Source: Elgaria multicarinata webbii (Eukaryota > Chordata > Lepidosauria > Squamata > Anguidae). From it: DNA of 64,000 bases. The DNA lies in NCBI RefSeq assembly GCF_023053635.1, contig NC_086172.1, positions 65,708,681 to 65,772,680 on the forward strand, read 5' to 3'. The stretch's first letter is position 1; the number at the start of each line of letters is the position of its first letter. A model generated the notes under the pieces. The model had not been told where the DNA came from. It did not search any database and saw nothing but the letters and a program-made list of their open reading frames with translations. The position numbers and the translations under genes were made by a program. Positions 22,240 through 35,300 of the stretch are shown here, in pieces.

Positions 22240-23107
22240 TCAGGGCTTTATAGATCAAAGGCAGAACCTTGCATTAGGCTCAGAAGGCAATGTGAAATCA
22301 GGCCAGAAGATGGGGACCAGAAATGGTATCCTCCAGGCAATCTAACTTCCTTCTTGTACAAGCAGAAGGAACATGAACAGAGCACTTTACAGTAGCATAG
22401 CCTCTAGATTATAAAGGCACAAACAACCACTGCAATGTCTGAAAGAGTCAGTCTTTTTGGAAAGTAGGGTGGTGAAAGAGCCCCCTGGTCAACACAGCAG
22501 CCAAGTTTCCAAGATCCAAAGCAGCAAAGGTGGGAGACCAGGTGTCAGCGCGGATCAGAGCCCGTAATTGCATCCCACAGCTGGTTATGGGTGTCGTTTT
22601 GATCTTTGAGGGATATTGTTGTTGCTGTATAAAAGCTTGTATTCTACAAAGTATCTCCAGACAACACAAGTTTTCCCCAAGGACCATAAGCAAGCAGCTC
22701 ATGAGTCATGTCTTGCCAGATCTACTATCTGCAGCATGATATACAACAGAACAAAACAAGCAGGAAAGCCTTTTAATCTGGCACTCACATTCAGCTTGCT
22801 ACACACTGAAGCAAGAAAGAAAATGGTTTCTTAGCATGGCAGATTGAGGACAAAGAATAAGTAAGACAATGCGACTGAGAATACATTTCCATTATTAGGA
22901 AGTGCATTTTCTTCATGCAGCTTCTTTATAAAATACTTCAGGTGTGAATAATATTGAGGCCATACACAAAGCTAGGCTCCAAGCAGAGCTAATTAAGGAG
23001 CACATTTAGCTTTCACATCCCTAATCACAATGGTTGATGAGGTAAATATGAGCTTTCCAGTGACTTCTGGGTGAGCAATTAGCACTTTTCCACCTGCACT
23101 AGACTCA
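22240..23107. other. Probable SCTR 3' UTR and flank, no other feature seen
   Basis: Directly downstream of the SCTR stop on the minus strand. A minus-strand ATTAAA lies near 22772-22777 and could be a polyadenylation signal, but no stronger AATAAA was found nearby. The extent of the UTR is unknown. Confidence 0.35.
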
Positions 23108-23290
23108 TTACATTTTATTCAGATTTTGGGCAGTGAGCCTCCTTTCCTCCTGAGGGCTGGACTTCATCAGCTGCAGCACCTGAGTGAATCCACTTACTTC
23201 ATTCTGAAAGGAGGAGCTGTGTTGCTTATGTGAATGGATATGTTTCCTTAAATGCCACTGCCGCCATTTTCTGTGAATCTCCTGCTGGAC
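23108..23290 (-). CDS. SCTR: SCTR exon 13 (cytoplasmic tail, stop)
   Basis: 183 nt including TAA (23108-23110). It begins [17 protein letters not shown], matching human VQLEVQKKWQQWHLREF, after a ggtttag acceptor. The remaining tail is Ser/His-rich, ends LTAQNLNKM and diverges from human, being about 14 residues longer. Confidence 0.94.
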   Translation of the reverse strand, partial: VQQEIHRKWRQWHLRKHIHSHKQHSSSFQNEVSGFTQVLQLMKSSPQEERRLTAQNLNKM

Positions 23291-26200
23291 CTAAACCAAA
23301 AATTTCAGAGTGGTTGTAAGCCCAAGCCACAAAGGAGTTGATAGATGAGCCAGTCTCCCAGCTCAATGTTTGGGTGTGTGGGTCAAAAGACAGAGCAAAA
23401 GAACACATACTTCATAATCCCTTGGCAATCACCTTAACAGCAGCACCTTAATATTGTATACAGCACAATATTCCACCCACTCCATTTGATGTGTTGATTG
23501 ACAGTGCTGTGGGCCAATGTAGGCAAGCCTATTTTATTTATAGACACTTTACTTTAAAGCCTAACTGTCTCCCTAAATAAGAGGTGGAGAACCTTTTCCC
23601 TGTCAAGGTCTGCAATGCCTCTGTTGAAACCTGTTCAGGTCTGCATTCCAGGAGTGGGTGTGGCCAGAGGCAAAAGTAGGCAGAGTTACAGACGTGACGT
23701 TTACTTTTGTCCAGTATGTGATGAGGGAAAATGACATTTGCAACCAGGAGTTCTCCTTCCCCAACTTATCCAAGCTTTATAGTTGGGGGACAGGGGAGGA
23801 TGGAGAAAATGGTATCAGTAACCCAGAATGAGGCCAAGGAGGAGCCATGGCTTGGGAAGAATCCAGAGGTTAGACTGAGAGGCCTGGCGGTCTGCACTTG
23901 GCCCATGGGCCGGATGTTCCCCATCAGTGCCCTAAAGAACAGGATGCCTCCAGAAGAAGCTTTTATGGTGCTATCACCCTGCATCATTCACAGAATGATA
24001 CAGGGGGACCAGACAAAAATGTCCTCCACTTGTAACCCTCGTCTCTGTTCCCACTGCTTCCCCCATCTTTTGTCTTACTGCAGAAAATCCATTAGGAAAG
24101 AAAAAACAGGACAGATGCACAAATCTTTCTCACTGGTGGTGCTAGGAGCCGTCCGACTAGCAGCATCCCCAGGGTTGCCTGCTTTTTCTTGCTCATCCTT
24201 TAATACAGCGGTTCTCAACCTGTGGGTCGGGACCCCTTTGGGGGTCGAACGACCCTTTCACAGGGGTCGCCTAAGACCATCGGAAAACACATATTTCCGA
24301 TGGTCTTAGGAAACTGTATTGACTGAACTATGTCATGTATCATCTTCTGTATTATTAAAGCTATTGTTATGTATTATTTTCATTAGCAAACCATCCCATG
24401 ACAATGGATCGTGTAGAGAAGAACGAAAATAATTTTATGGTTGGGGGTCACCACAACATGAGGAACTGTATTAAAGGGTCGCGGCATTAGGAAGGTTGAG
24501 AACCACTGCTTTAACAGGAGACATTGAGTTGGTGGCATTTTCCCCCCAACCACTTCATCTCCAATTCAAGAAGTAGAGGAGCAAGTAAATGGCAACCCTA
24601 CCAGGGAACCTTAAAGAAAGTTGGAGGCTCAACCCAAATCATCCATGAAACCAATGCTAAGCTTGCTCAGTCAAATGGTTCATTAGGCTCCCTTCCCTCT
24701 GTTTCTGAATGCAAATACTGGCATGGAGAGGGGCTAGGGCCTTTGCTCTATACGTCCCCTTGTTATAAGGGCAATATATGAATAAGAAGAAAGTGTGGGA
24801 GGGTTGAGATGGAAATCCGCTGGTGAGATTGGGGGGGGGGGGGGAGATACCCTGGTTTGAGTCAATTTCAGTATGTGGGAAACTCACCTCCCCATTAAGA
24901 AAACAGTAAAGCACAGCCACAGCAAAGCCCTGAAACAAAACAGGCCTGTATTAATTATGAGATACACAACTGCAAATGGCAGACTGGCACTGCTGGATAG
25001 ATATGGAGTGTCAGGAGAAGATCACAGGTGGACCTTCTAGGCATGGAGTGTGCTGTCAGCTGTGAAAATCAGCCTAGCTGGTGCCAAAGACTGAGGCTGC
25101 AATGCCATGCACATATACCCATTCAGTTCAGTGGGGCTTACTTCTGAGTAGGCTGTGAGGGGCTTAGAGTGATATATTTTGCTGAACCAACAGTTTTAAA
25201 CGCTGCAGTATTTCCAGACTCACACATATTCTTCTTGCAACGTCGACATTGTTAAGGATGGAAGAACCAGGGATTTTCAAGCTTGCCGAAATTTTCCATA
25301 CTTCACTTTGAAGCTCAATTTGGACTCGCTCCAATTTTTGTTTACAACCTCTTTTTCAGTTGGTTCAAATGGGGCAAATGTACATTTCAAATGTGAAAAG
25401 TGTGCATTTCTGTGCACATTTTCCCAAAGTGCACACCTTTCCCTCCTTAAAAAAGGATAAATATACACACTTTAAAATGCATTTTTCAAATGCAATTGCA
25501 CGTATGGGAAAGTGCAAACATTTTTTGAAAAAATGCACTCCTATTTGCGTTTGTTGTTGCGGACAAGGCGAGTTTGTAAGCTTGTGAACTGATATAAACT
25601 CATCGTACATCCCTAAACATTATCAGAGGAAAAGTAAAATGGGGCAAGATGGAACAAATCCTAGTCATACTACTGGTCCTCTAAGGTACTTTAAGAACAA
25701 TGGAATCTTTGGGACCCTGCTCTAATCAGAAGTTCAATGCAGAGGTTACATCTTGCCTAACCAGAATGTGTGTTTTTAAAAGTGACGGACTCTGAAGTAC
25801 CTTTGTCTTTGTGATTCATACAGTAGTTTTATTGTTAGTGTATTTTATGCAACCTCCAGTCTCTAGTTGTACCACCCTTTGTATTCTGTCACATATTGGT
25901 TCTAAGCACCCAGCTCTGGGGGGCGGGGCAAGGAGAGTTCAAAAGCATGTGCATCTCTTTCTGTGTTGATCATGAAAGAAGGGCAGGAACTTTTCATCTG
26001 AAGAAGATGTCGACCTTTCAAGACATAAAATTACCTGGAAAGATCCGAAGGCTTTTTCAAATAGCGCCTGAATCTCCAAAGTGCCGTCCGTGGTATTGAA
26101 AGGGAAGAAAGCAAAGATGATATAGTGGACTCCAAAGAGAGGGATGAGGACGAGTGTTGATTTAACAAGTCTCCTAGGAGTAAGGAGAGAGATAACTGGA

Positions 26201-26303
26201 CAAAACAGGAAAGAAGGAAGGCTAAATATTGGCCTCAGTAGTTTTTAGCCAGAACCGCCCAGAGAGCTTCGGCTATTGGGCGGTATAAAAATCTAATAAT
26301 TAA

Positions 26304-26334
<31 letters not shown>

Positions 26335-29300
26335 AACCCATGCCACCCTTTCCCAACCTCATGGCCTCCAAAGGCATTGGATTGCATACCCCATCATTCC
26401 CAGCCAGCAGGGTGCCTCTGGATTATGGGGGGTTGTAGTCCAAGACATCTGGAAGGCACCAGCTTGGGGAATGCTGCCCTATACCCTGTTTCAGCAGCTG
26501 CAGAATGTGCCAAGGATTGCACTTCAATCATTTCCATGGCATCCTATGCAAAGGAAGCAATGCAGATTCACCTCTCTTCTGTCACTTTTGCTACACATTT
26601 TGGTGGCGCAACCAGAAGTTGAGGGTCATCCCACACACCTGTTTCCCTCGAATTATCCCCTACAGTGCTAAGCTTTGTTGTTGTTGCTACCAGGCGGCAA
26701 GATCCTTTGCGTGCCAGGAAATGGGTTTAAGGGGGGAAATGTAAAAAAATCATAAAAAATCAATGGATGACCCAATCCGATTCATATTTGGTATGCTTAA
26801 AGTTCTCCCTAATATCTATTACTGTGCCAGTTTTGATGTCTTTATCTTTAAAGCTTACGCAGATGTAAGCATTTGTTTAATTTTTCTTCAAATCCTGCTC
26901 CTGCGCCCCAGTGGCCTCTCGAAAAACAACAAATGATATACTCGAAAACTAGTAGCAAAATACAGCGAGGCTTTTGCCTTTGAAGCACAATTAAAGCAGG
27001 ATGCATGGGATTACTTCACAATAAAAGCAGATTATAAACTGGAAAACTTTGGAGTCTTTTGCAAGCAATTTGCAGTGATTGCAGAGTATAACTCATTAAG
27101 TGCAACACAAGCCTTCCTTCCCCCCCACTTCACCCTTCCTCCTTTTCCAAAAGACCCTTACATGGTTTTCACGTGCTCCTATTATGCTGTCCTGAGATGG
27201 CCCATGCAGGCCTTCCTTTTAGCCAGAGACGGGGTTCCATTTCCCTATGCTCAGAGCACTGCACCCAGTTCTATGCTTTGTTGTTACTACAGGCACGTTT
27301 GGAGTTCAGTTTAGGGTGACCATATGAAAAGGAGGACAGAAAAGGGAATTTCAGCAGGTGTCATTTGTATGCATGCAGCATCTGGAGAAATTCCCTCTTC
27401 ATCACAACAGTTAAAGCTCCAGGAGCCCTGACCTCTTGACCAGAAACAAAAGAGGGCAGGGCTTATGCAGCTTTGGCTGTTGTGATGAAGAGGGAATTTC
27501 ACCAGGTTCTGCATGCATACAAATGACACCTGCTGAAATTCCCTTTTCTATGCAACTGTTCAAGATACAGGAGTCCTGTCCTTCTTTTCATATGATCACC
27601 CTAGCTTAGCATTTTGTCTGAACAGGCCCATTATGTCACAACTATGGTGTCCAGAGCAGATATGAGTAATTTGGGGTGCCATGCTATGCACATTCAGTCA
27701 GAAAAACATCCTACATGTTGGCAGGGGAATACTGGGAGATCCTGGACTTCTTTCTCTCTAAATACATATAGGATGTGCCTTTCATTGCAAAGCGCTTTGC
27801 AAATTGGCCCCAGCAAGCTTTCAAGGTTCGTGTCCACCTTCCTCTTGATCCAGCTTGTAAAAGGCCTTTAACCACATGCAAGAGCTCCACCACACAGCTT
27901 TGAACAAAGGTGATGGTGGCAAATAAGTATGATTTCTTTGCTGTCGCCATCCCCACAGAGTAGACCTTAAGATGGGTTCTTACTTGTCTTTGATCAAACT
28001 CAACCTGAGCCATCCACGTTCTGTAACTGTGGTTTCTCCAGCAACTTTCACCAAACCCACTTCTTCAGAGAACCAACTGCTAGGCTGAGTAAAGAAGCTA
28101 ACTTACTTGTATTGACTGGAATCCTTGCCTCGTCCATCTGGCCATCTCAGCTTGCTCATTAGAATTCTTATAATATTAAGAAATAGAATGAAATTGATCT
28201 ACAGAAAAAGCAACCAAAAGTTGGCATTACACTTGCATCTTTGAAAGACACGTGTTGAGATTACTCTTTGGTTCAACTGATATTTCTGTAATCAGCTATG
28301 AAATATGAGACTTACAGCAATAGAGAGCACCACAGGGCCTTGAATGAGCCACCGGACATATGTCAGATGAGTATCCCAACATCTGCAAAGACAGCAAAAT
28401 AAGTTAAAGTTTCCTGATTGATGGAAATTAGCAGCATTTACAGTACTTGCTGATGAACATCATTTTAGCAAAGTCTTACTGCCAGAAGGAGGAGGAGGAG
28501 GAGGAGGAGAAGAAGATCACAGAGCAACATGCCCATCAGGTATGGCTTGGCATCCATCATGTTTGAGCAAATGATATGGAAATGATTCCAGGTGCATGTA
28601 ACTATGGGAAAACTCAAGAGTGCACAAGAAAGAAGGAAAGCACAAGAATATGTTTTGTTACATTTTACCAAGCGAAGAGTCATAATTCAAACGAGTTTAA
28701 GAAATCTGCAGTGCCCTAATCCAGGTGTGGGGAACCGTGCTTCTCCAGATGTTGTTTGATTCCAACTCCCATCAGCCCCAGCCAGTTTGGCCAATGGTCC
28801 AACAACATTTGGAGAGCTTCAGCTGTCCCATCCCTGCCCTAATCATACAATACATCAGAAGCAAAGGGGCCTAAGTATGAGTCGCTTTGTCGCTCTGCAT
28901 ATTCAGAGGTGACACACAGGCGCATGTGTGTTCTTTCCTGCGCTGACTGCAACATCATGCAAAGTTTCATGTATGAAAAAGCCACACCAACTCAAACACC
29001 AACAACAGAGCTATATCAACCAGACCTTCTTAATGGAAACAAATTAACACATTAAGCTGCAAGTCTTTCAAGGATATACTGTAAAAGCAAAGGCAGCCAT
29101 GTTGGCTGTAAGAAAAATGGCAACATGCATATAGTGTAATATTTTCATTACAGGAGTGGGCAATTCATGGCCCTCCAGATGTTTTGGCCTACAGCTCCCA
29201 TGACCCCTCACCATTGGCTATGCTGACCAGGGCTGATGGGAGGTCAAAAACATCTGGAGGGTCACAAGTTACCCATCCCTGTTTTATTAGGATATTTCGC

Positions 29301-32300
29301 TAGTATGGGTTAATGGACAGAATCTTAAACTGGGGAGTTGGTTTGAATCCCTTCTCAGCCTTGATGCCAACTCTTCCTCCTCCTCAGCTTACTCTAACTT
29401 TCAGGACTGTTGTGAGGACAGGACGCTACAACTCCATTTATGCTTCCTCCTCTTCCCATGAACCTCCAGCTCTTTCTCCTAGCAGCTGGTTTACCAACTC
29501 TCTATTAATCAATATACAATTATATGACTGAACCTGATTTATTTCTGATACTATATGCCAACACTGCTCTTCAGACAAAGTCCAGAGGCCTACAGTAAGA
29601 CAGCCGTCTCAGCAATTTTGACTTGAGGCTCCGAAACCACTTCCCTGTTTTTCAAGACACTTTTCTATTCTGGTTGGATGTGACCTTTGCAACAACAAAA
29701 ACCTCACCCTGGTGGATGAGAAACTATCATAATCTACGGCACAATACATTTAAAAGTATTTCAGGTACCACAGTCTAACCCAGCTGGCCTTTTGGATTTG
29801 GTTTTTACAATAACTTAAGCCATACAGATCCAGATACTGCCCCACCCTTGAAATGTTAGAGCAGAGATCTCCTGGTATTGGCCTTCTGCTCATGGACCAG
29901 TAGGCCAGGATTCTGCAGAATCCTGACTTGTCACGAACAATCTGTGTGCTCGTGATTACAGCTCATTTGCCCCTGCTTGACTCCTCTGCGAAACAAGTGG
30001 CTTAACAAACCAGCAAATGCTCATCTAGATCAGCCTTTCCCAACCTGATTCCCTCCAATGGCCATGCTGGCTGGGAATTATGGGGCTTGTAGTCCAACAC
30101 ATCTGGAGGGCACCAAGTTAGGGATGGCTGGTCTAGTATGTCATCTGAACCCAGGATCCCAGTTTGCTGAGATTAACTTTAGAAGCTAACATCATAAACC
30201 TGGGTTTGTTCTTGGCTTACAAATCCTGGCTAATTTGAACCAGGTTGAAATGACATGCTACTTGTGCTAGTGGGAGAGAATGAGCTGCATGCACGAGCAC
30301 ACAGCACATCAGAATCCAGGCTCAGCATTCTGTACAAATGCAGTCACTGGATACCTTCATTAAGGATCCTGCTCTTGTGGTGTTCAAATAAAAATGGTGG
30401 TGTGATGTTTTACTGTTTGTGGCCAATGTTTATTGCTGTTTAAGATGTAAGTGCTATGGACATTGGATGGTAAGTGGTTAATGCTGTTGGGAGGGGGAGT
30501 GAGCGGGTAGAATGTGAGGTGAATGCTGATTGGCTAGTGGTACAAAGGTTTGTATTGGCAGTTAGCAGCTGGAGGGAGGAGTTCGGAAAGAGAGCAGTTA
30601 GGATTTGTGTGTAGAATTATAGTCTGGGGTTTGACTGTGTAGGGTGTACAGCAAGAGAAGAAACAGCATGTTTTATTATTTTGGGGGAAAGAGTGAGAGG
30701 GAGGAGAGATTATAGTCTAGGGGTAGAGTAGGCAGGGTTGCATTTGGAACTGTATTGAAACAAATAGAGTTGGTGAGTCACAGAATCAGTGAGCAGCATT
30801 CTGGAGAGGCCCTCCTTGATTGGGATCCTTTGATTTATAGAAGAAATGAAGGATCAATAAGGGGGTTGCCACAGGTGGCTATTTTATCTTATTATAAAAC
30901 TGAATTCCAGGCCTTGATGGCCACTATTAGCCCGCAATAGAAATTGTGTCACAATGTGTAGATGTGATCTGAAAATGGTTTGAAACCAGGTTAATTGGCA
31001 TTACATCTCTCACAAAGAACCATGAGCATTGCATGTTTGCAAGGGTGCTAAGGATCCTCTAATGGGCATTCCTTGTCATTTCACAAAAGTAGAGTTGTCA
31101 GGATTCCTTAATAGTCTTCATAGTGAAATAGATCTAAAACACAGAACTTCAGCTCATGGACAGTATAGAAATGTAGAAGTAAATCAAATCAAAACAAAAA
31201 TCAGGAGAAGGAATGAAAGCACTGATTGTTAATTAAAAGTTTGTATTTCTAAAAAAACTCAGAATTCTCTTCTTGTCTCAGAATGTCTGAATGTGACAAG
31301 AAAATAGGATTGCAGTGATCTCAAACCAGCTGCCAAAGGTTTAATGGCTTCATAACTGAGGCAACACTAACACATCCTGAGTTTGGAAAGCTTTAATGCA
31401 AATGTGGCTTACCCAACATTTTCATGTATTAGCCTGGCTGTGACCCATGCGATTACAAATAAGCTGGGAGTCCCTGCAATGGAGAGATCAGGGTTATTAT
31501 TGTTGATGTTGTTTTCCATAGAACCTTATTCATATATCATACAAAAGAGATCACAAGCTTGCTAAATATTTTGACCGATAGTAGCAAACTTCAGTGGCCC
31601 TGGGTCAATCAGCTTGGAGGAAAAATGGGGTCCCCTCCAACCAAAAGGAAGGTTCCACCATACCAAGCGAAACCCAAGTGAATAGCCTTTAAAATGAATA
31701 CCATTACCCCAAGGGCACCAAAAAAAACCAAAACCCACCCCTTTAAAAATGGCTGAAGAGGAGTGCACATGCATAGTCATGATCTCCTTCAATGTTGCAT
31801 TACGTCAACACTAGGCTAGGAACACAGACATGTGAGTTGTTTCTCCCCACCCCCAATCCCTCAAAATTGGGTGAAAGAGAGTGAAAGAAAAGGGGGAAAG
31901 AGGTGAGCAACGGATGAGAGGAGACGTGGAGGGGAGGAAAGTGGCAAGAAAAGTGACAGAGCAAAGAAGAAACTGGAGAAAGTTGGAGGTATGGGAAGCC
32001 ACTGATACTGTGGGAGACAAGGGAAGGGGAACAAGCAATGAAGGAGTAAATGGAGACACAGGAGATACACTGCAACAGTTTGGGCTTCTCTACATAAGGC
32101 TTTTATTGTGTACTTGTGATTGTTTGTGGGTCATTTACAAGATGCAGTTAACCTCCACGGCCTCTCCTGTGCTTTGTAACCTTTATCCTGGCTTTTTTTT
32201 TTAAGATCGAGGAAAATGGGGAAATAAATTTAAATCGCACTTCAATCATTGGTGAATTTCTGGAATCTTGATATATCACAGTGCCATCTAATGGCTGTGT

Positions 32301-35300
32301 AATGAAACTTATAGAACTTGCAGACAAAGTAAAGTCCGGGGCAGGGGGGAGTGTGTGTAATGGAGCCAATCTTAATCCTACAAATAATCCTGAAACAGAA
32401 CCCCTGGTAAAGGTGCGGGATAAAAGCCTGGTGTAGAGAACCCCTTTGTTGCATGGGCCTAACTTGTTTGGACTGAAGACAAAATAGATGCTGCTTACCC
32501 CACCCCAGAAGCACAAACCACCAAAAGAACGTTATCTTTGAGAAGAAAGATACAACCAGCAGGGTATGAAGATAAAGCCCTTCCACAAGAAGCCAAATGT
32601 AGTTTGCCATGATACAAAAGTTAATGAAGACCATGATCATCTTACATCTGCCCTGAGGAAACAGAAGAAAGTATAAATAAATAACAAATGTTTTATCTCC
32701 TTTACTTAGGCATCTTTGCGTTTACAAGCCTGAGCTTGGGAGAGGTACAAGACAGGGGCGACCACATGGTATGAACTGAATACTTCCCCTCTAAGTGTGC
32801 TCCATTCACTTCCATTGAGACAGAGCCATCTAGTGGTGGAAGATCCCGTTACACACACACACACACCGCAATTATTACCACATTAAAAGTGGTTCTTTTA
32901 ATAGCAGGATTTCCAGGGGGTTATTTTTTAATTTTTAAAAAACATTTATATCCTGCCCTATATCACTTTCAGCCCCGCTTATCAACTGAAGGATTTGCCA
33001 TTCTACTACAGGCTATTGGTCCTAAAGAATGAGCTGTGATAACCAAGTGGAGAAAAAAATTGTATTGTCATGGACATGGGGAACCACGGCTAGGAATGGG
33101 AAGCAAACTAGTCTCCAGGCCTCTTTCAAAAGTAAAGTGAGAATCTTCTGTGAAAATGTTTCCTCACATCACACCAATCAGTGGTATTAGCATGCAAACA
33201 GGAAGCTTATAAAGGGGCTGTTTCCTGTTGCAGGAGTGTAGATCAATGGCTACTAGTACAATGGTAGCGTTGCCTCCTGTGCCAAGCCTGCTAGTCCATT
33301 GAGACCACCAGCAAAGAAAATGCAGACTGGCTGCCTGTGGATTCTGGATGACGAGCACCCAGATCAAAAGAGCACATCATCCTCAAACCTGTTTGAGGTT
33401 TGACAAATTCTGGAAATGCTGTAAGACGGGCCCAGGTATGTCTCATCAATGACACTTGCATGACTTACAGGTGCAGGGCTTTCCCCCACCCCCACCCCCA
33501 CCTGTGTGGTCCCATTTGCCCACACCAGAGAATGGCTGTGAAATTGTCTCGGTAAGTTTTAACCAGCACATTTTCAAAAATCCATTTCTCTTTTGTTGAA
33601 CCAAGAGTACAAAGTCAGTTATATAAGCCTACACCAAGATGTGGTCATGAAAAAGTAATTTTTCCAAAAATGAGCTTACAGGGAGAAAAAGAAAAATACA
33701 ATTTCTTTCTTCATTTGCTTCCTTTCATCCTCCAATGAGCTGGATGGTCTTCTTTCTTACCATGTGTAAATCACAGTAGACTGCATCATGAGTGTCCTCA
33801 GACAGCACAGGATCTTTAATGAAGTTTGCCACTGCTCGCAAAATGAACGATGCAAAGAGCTGCATGTGGACGTAATTCCTTGTACAGCGAAGTCTTCTGT
33901 TCCCCAAAGAGAAAAGCATTGCACAGGATTTTAAACAGGGAATTGCTCAGTGATCTTATCAGCCATAACCATTTGAAGATGCTTTGAACAGAGTCAGCCA
34001 AGCCCAGTATTCGTCTGCTTTGACCAGCAGCAGCTTCTCCAAAACCTCTGCCAAGGGTATTTCCCCACTGGAGTCCTTGAACTGGAGATGCTGGGGTTTG
34101 AACCTGGGACTTTAGGATGCAAGGCTCTGGTGCTGAGCTACAGCCCTTCAAGCCAGCATAAAAGCCAGCTGAAAGTAAAGTTCCCTTTGTAACACACTGA
34201 CACACGCGTCTAATGTCCCACCAGTCCCAAAACTGCTTCTGAATCTTTAAAAACAAACATGCATTTTTATTTTTCTATTTTGTTTTAAACTTCAAATACT
34301 TTTTTTCTATTTTTAAATACCATATAGCTGATTTGTAGTTTTATTGCATTTATATACTGCCTTTCTGTACCTGACCAAGGTGATTTACACAAATTCAAAA
34401 GACACGAATAAGAAACAAATACAAACATAATTTTAAAAACCACACACACATAACCATTTAAGAAATAATGCTAAAAGGAAGTTTTACCCTACCCTGTGCC
34501 TGTTTGGTGCATTCTCTTCCCCTCCTTATTGTTTTATTATGATTTTATTAGAATGTAAGCCTATGCGGCAGTCTTGCTATTTACTGTTTTACTCTGTACA
34601 GCACCATGTACATTGATGGTGCTATATAAATAAATTAATAATAATAATAATAATAATAAGTGCCTTGACCCACTCCCTGAATGCAGAGAATTGGGACCAG
34701 TCTCCACTGCGAAGGGAACATTTTCCAGAGTTTGGGAGCACCACAGGAGGGAGCCCTTTCATGGGCGCCCGACAAGTGAGCTTTTCTGAGCCAATGTGTC
34801 TTCAAGGTCCTCTCCTGCTGGTCTTAGTTAGCAAGGCTCATGCTGAGACAGGTGGTCGTTCAGATAAACATTATTGCCCAATGATAAAATTAGCTAAAGT
34901 GAACATTTTTTGGGATGTCATTGTGTACTAAATGCCCCGTGGGGACACAATATCCCCCCCTTCCCCACATAACCAAATGGGAGGCCTTTCGAAATATCCC
35001 AAGGCTTCATTTCACTTAATGAATGCAAAGGTGTTCATGGAGGTTATTAAATGATTAACCAGGGCAAGGAAACCCAGCCAAAGAAAGGCATGAGCATGTC
35101 TTCCTCACCTGAAAGAAGCCAGGATGCCAAAGGCTACTGTCAGCGCCACCAGGGAAGTAGTTGTTCCAACAGTATACATAGTCTCCAACTTCATCAAATA
35201 AGCCACCTGGAAAAGAAACATCCAGGAACACTTAGTTTAGGCAGAAATGCCTTGATGCGAGAAATCCAGCCAAGCCACCATCTTTAAAAAGGGCAGCAAC

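Noticed and set aside
30440-30960. Segment with CCAAT-like and TATA-like motifs and a purine-rich run, considered as a solo LTR fossil
   Set aside because: No matching second repeat, primer-binding site, coding remnant or target duplication is visible, so the layout alone does not support the call.
31811-32204. Overlapping minus-strand Ser/Pro/Leu-rich frames and a plus-strand charged frame
   Set aside because: They come from a purine-rich low-complexity tract in an SCTR intron, without splice signals or homology.
33985-34150. tRNA-like A and B boxes on the minus strand
   Set aside because: The sequence continues into the SINE body shared with other copies and cannot fold as a complete tRNA, so it is a SINE and not a tRNA gene.
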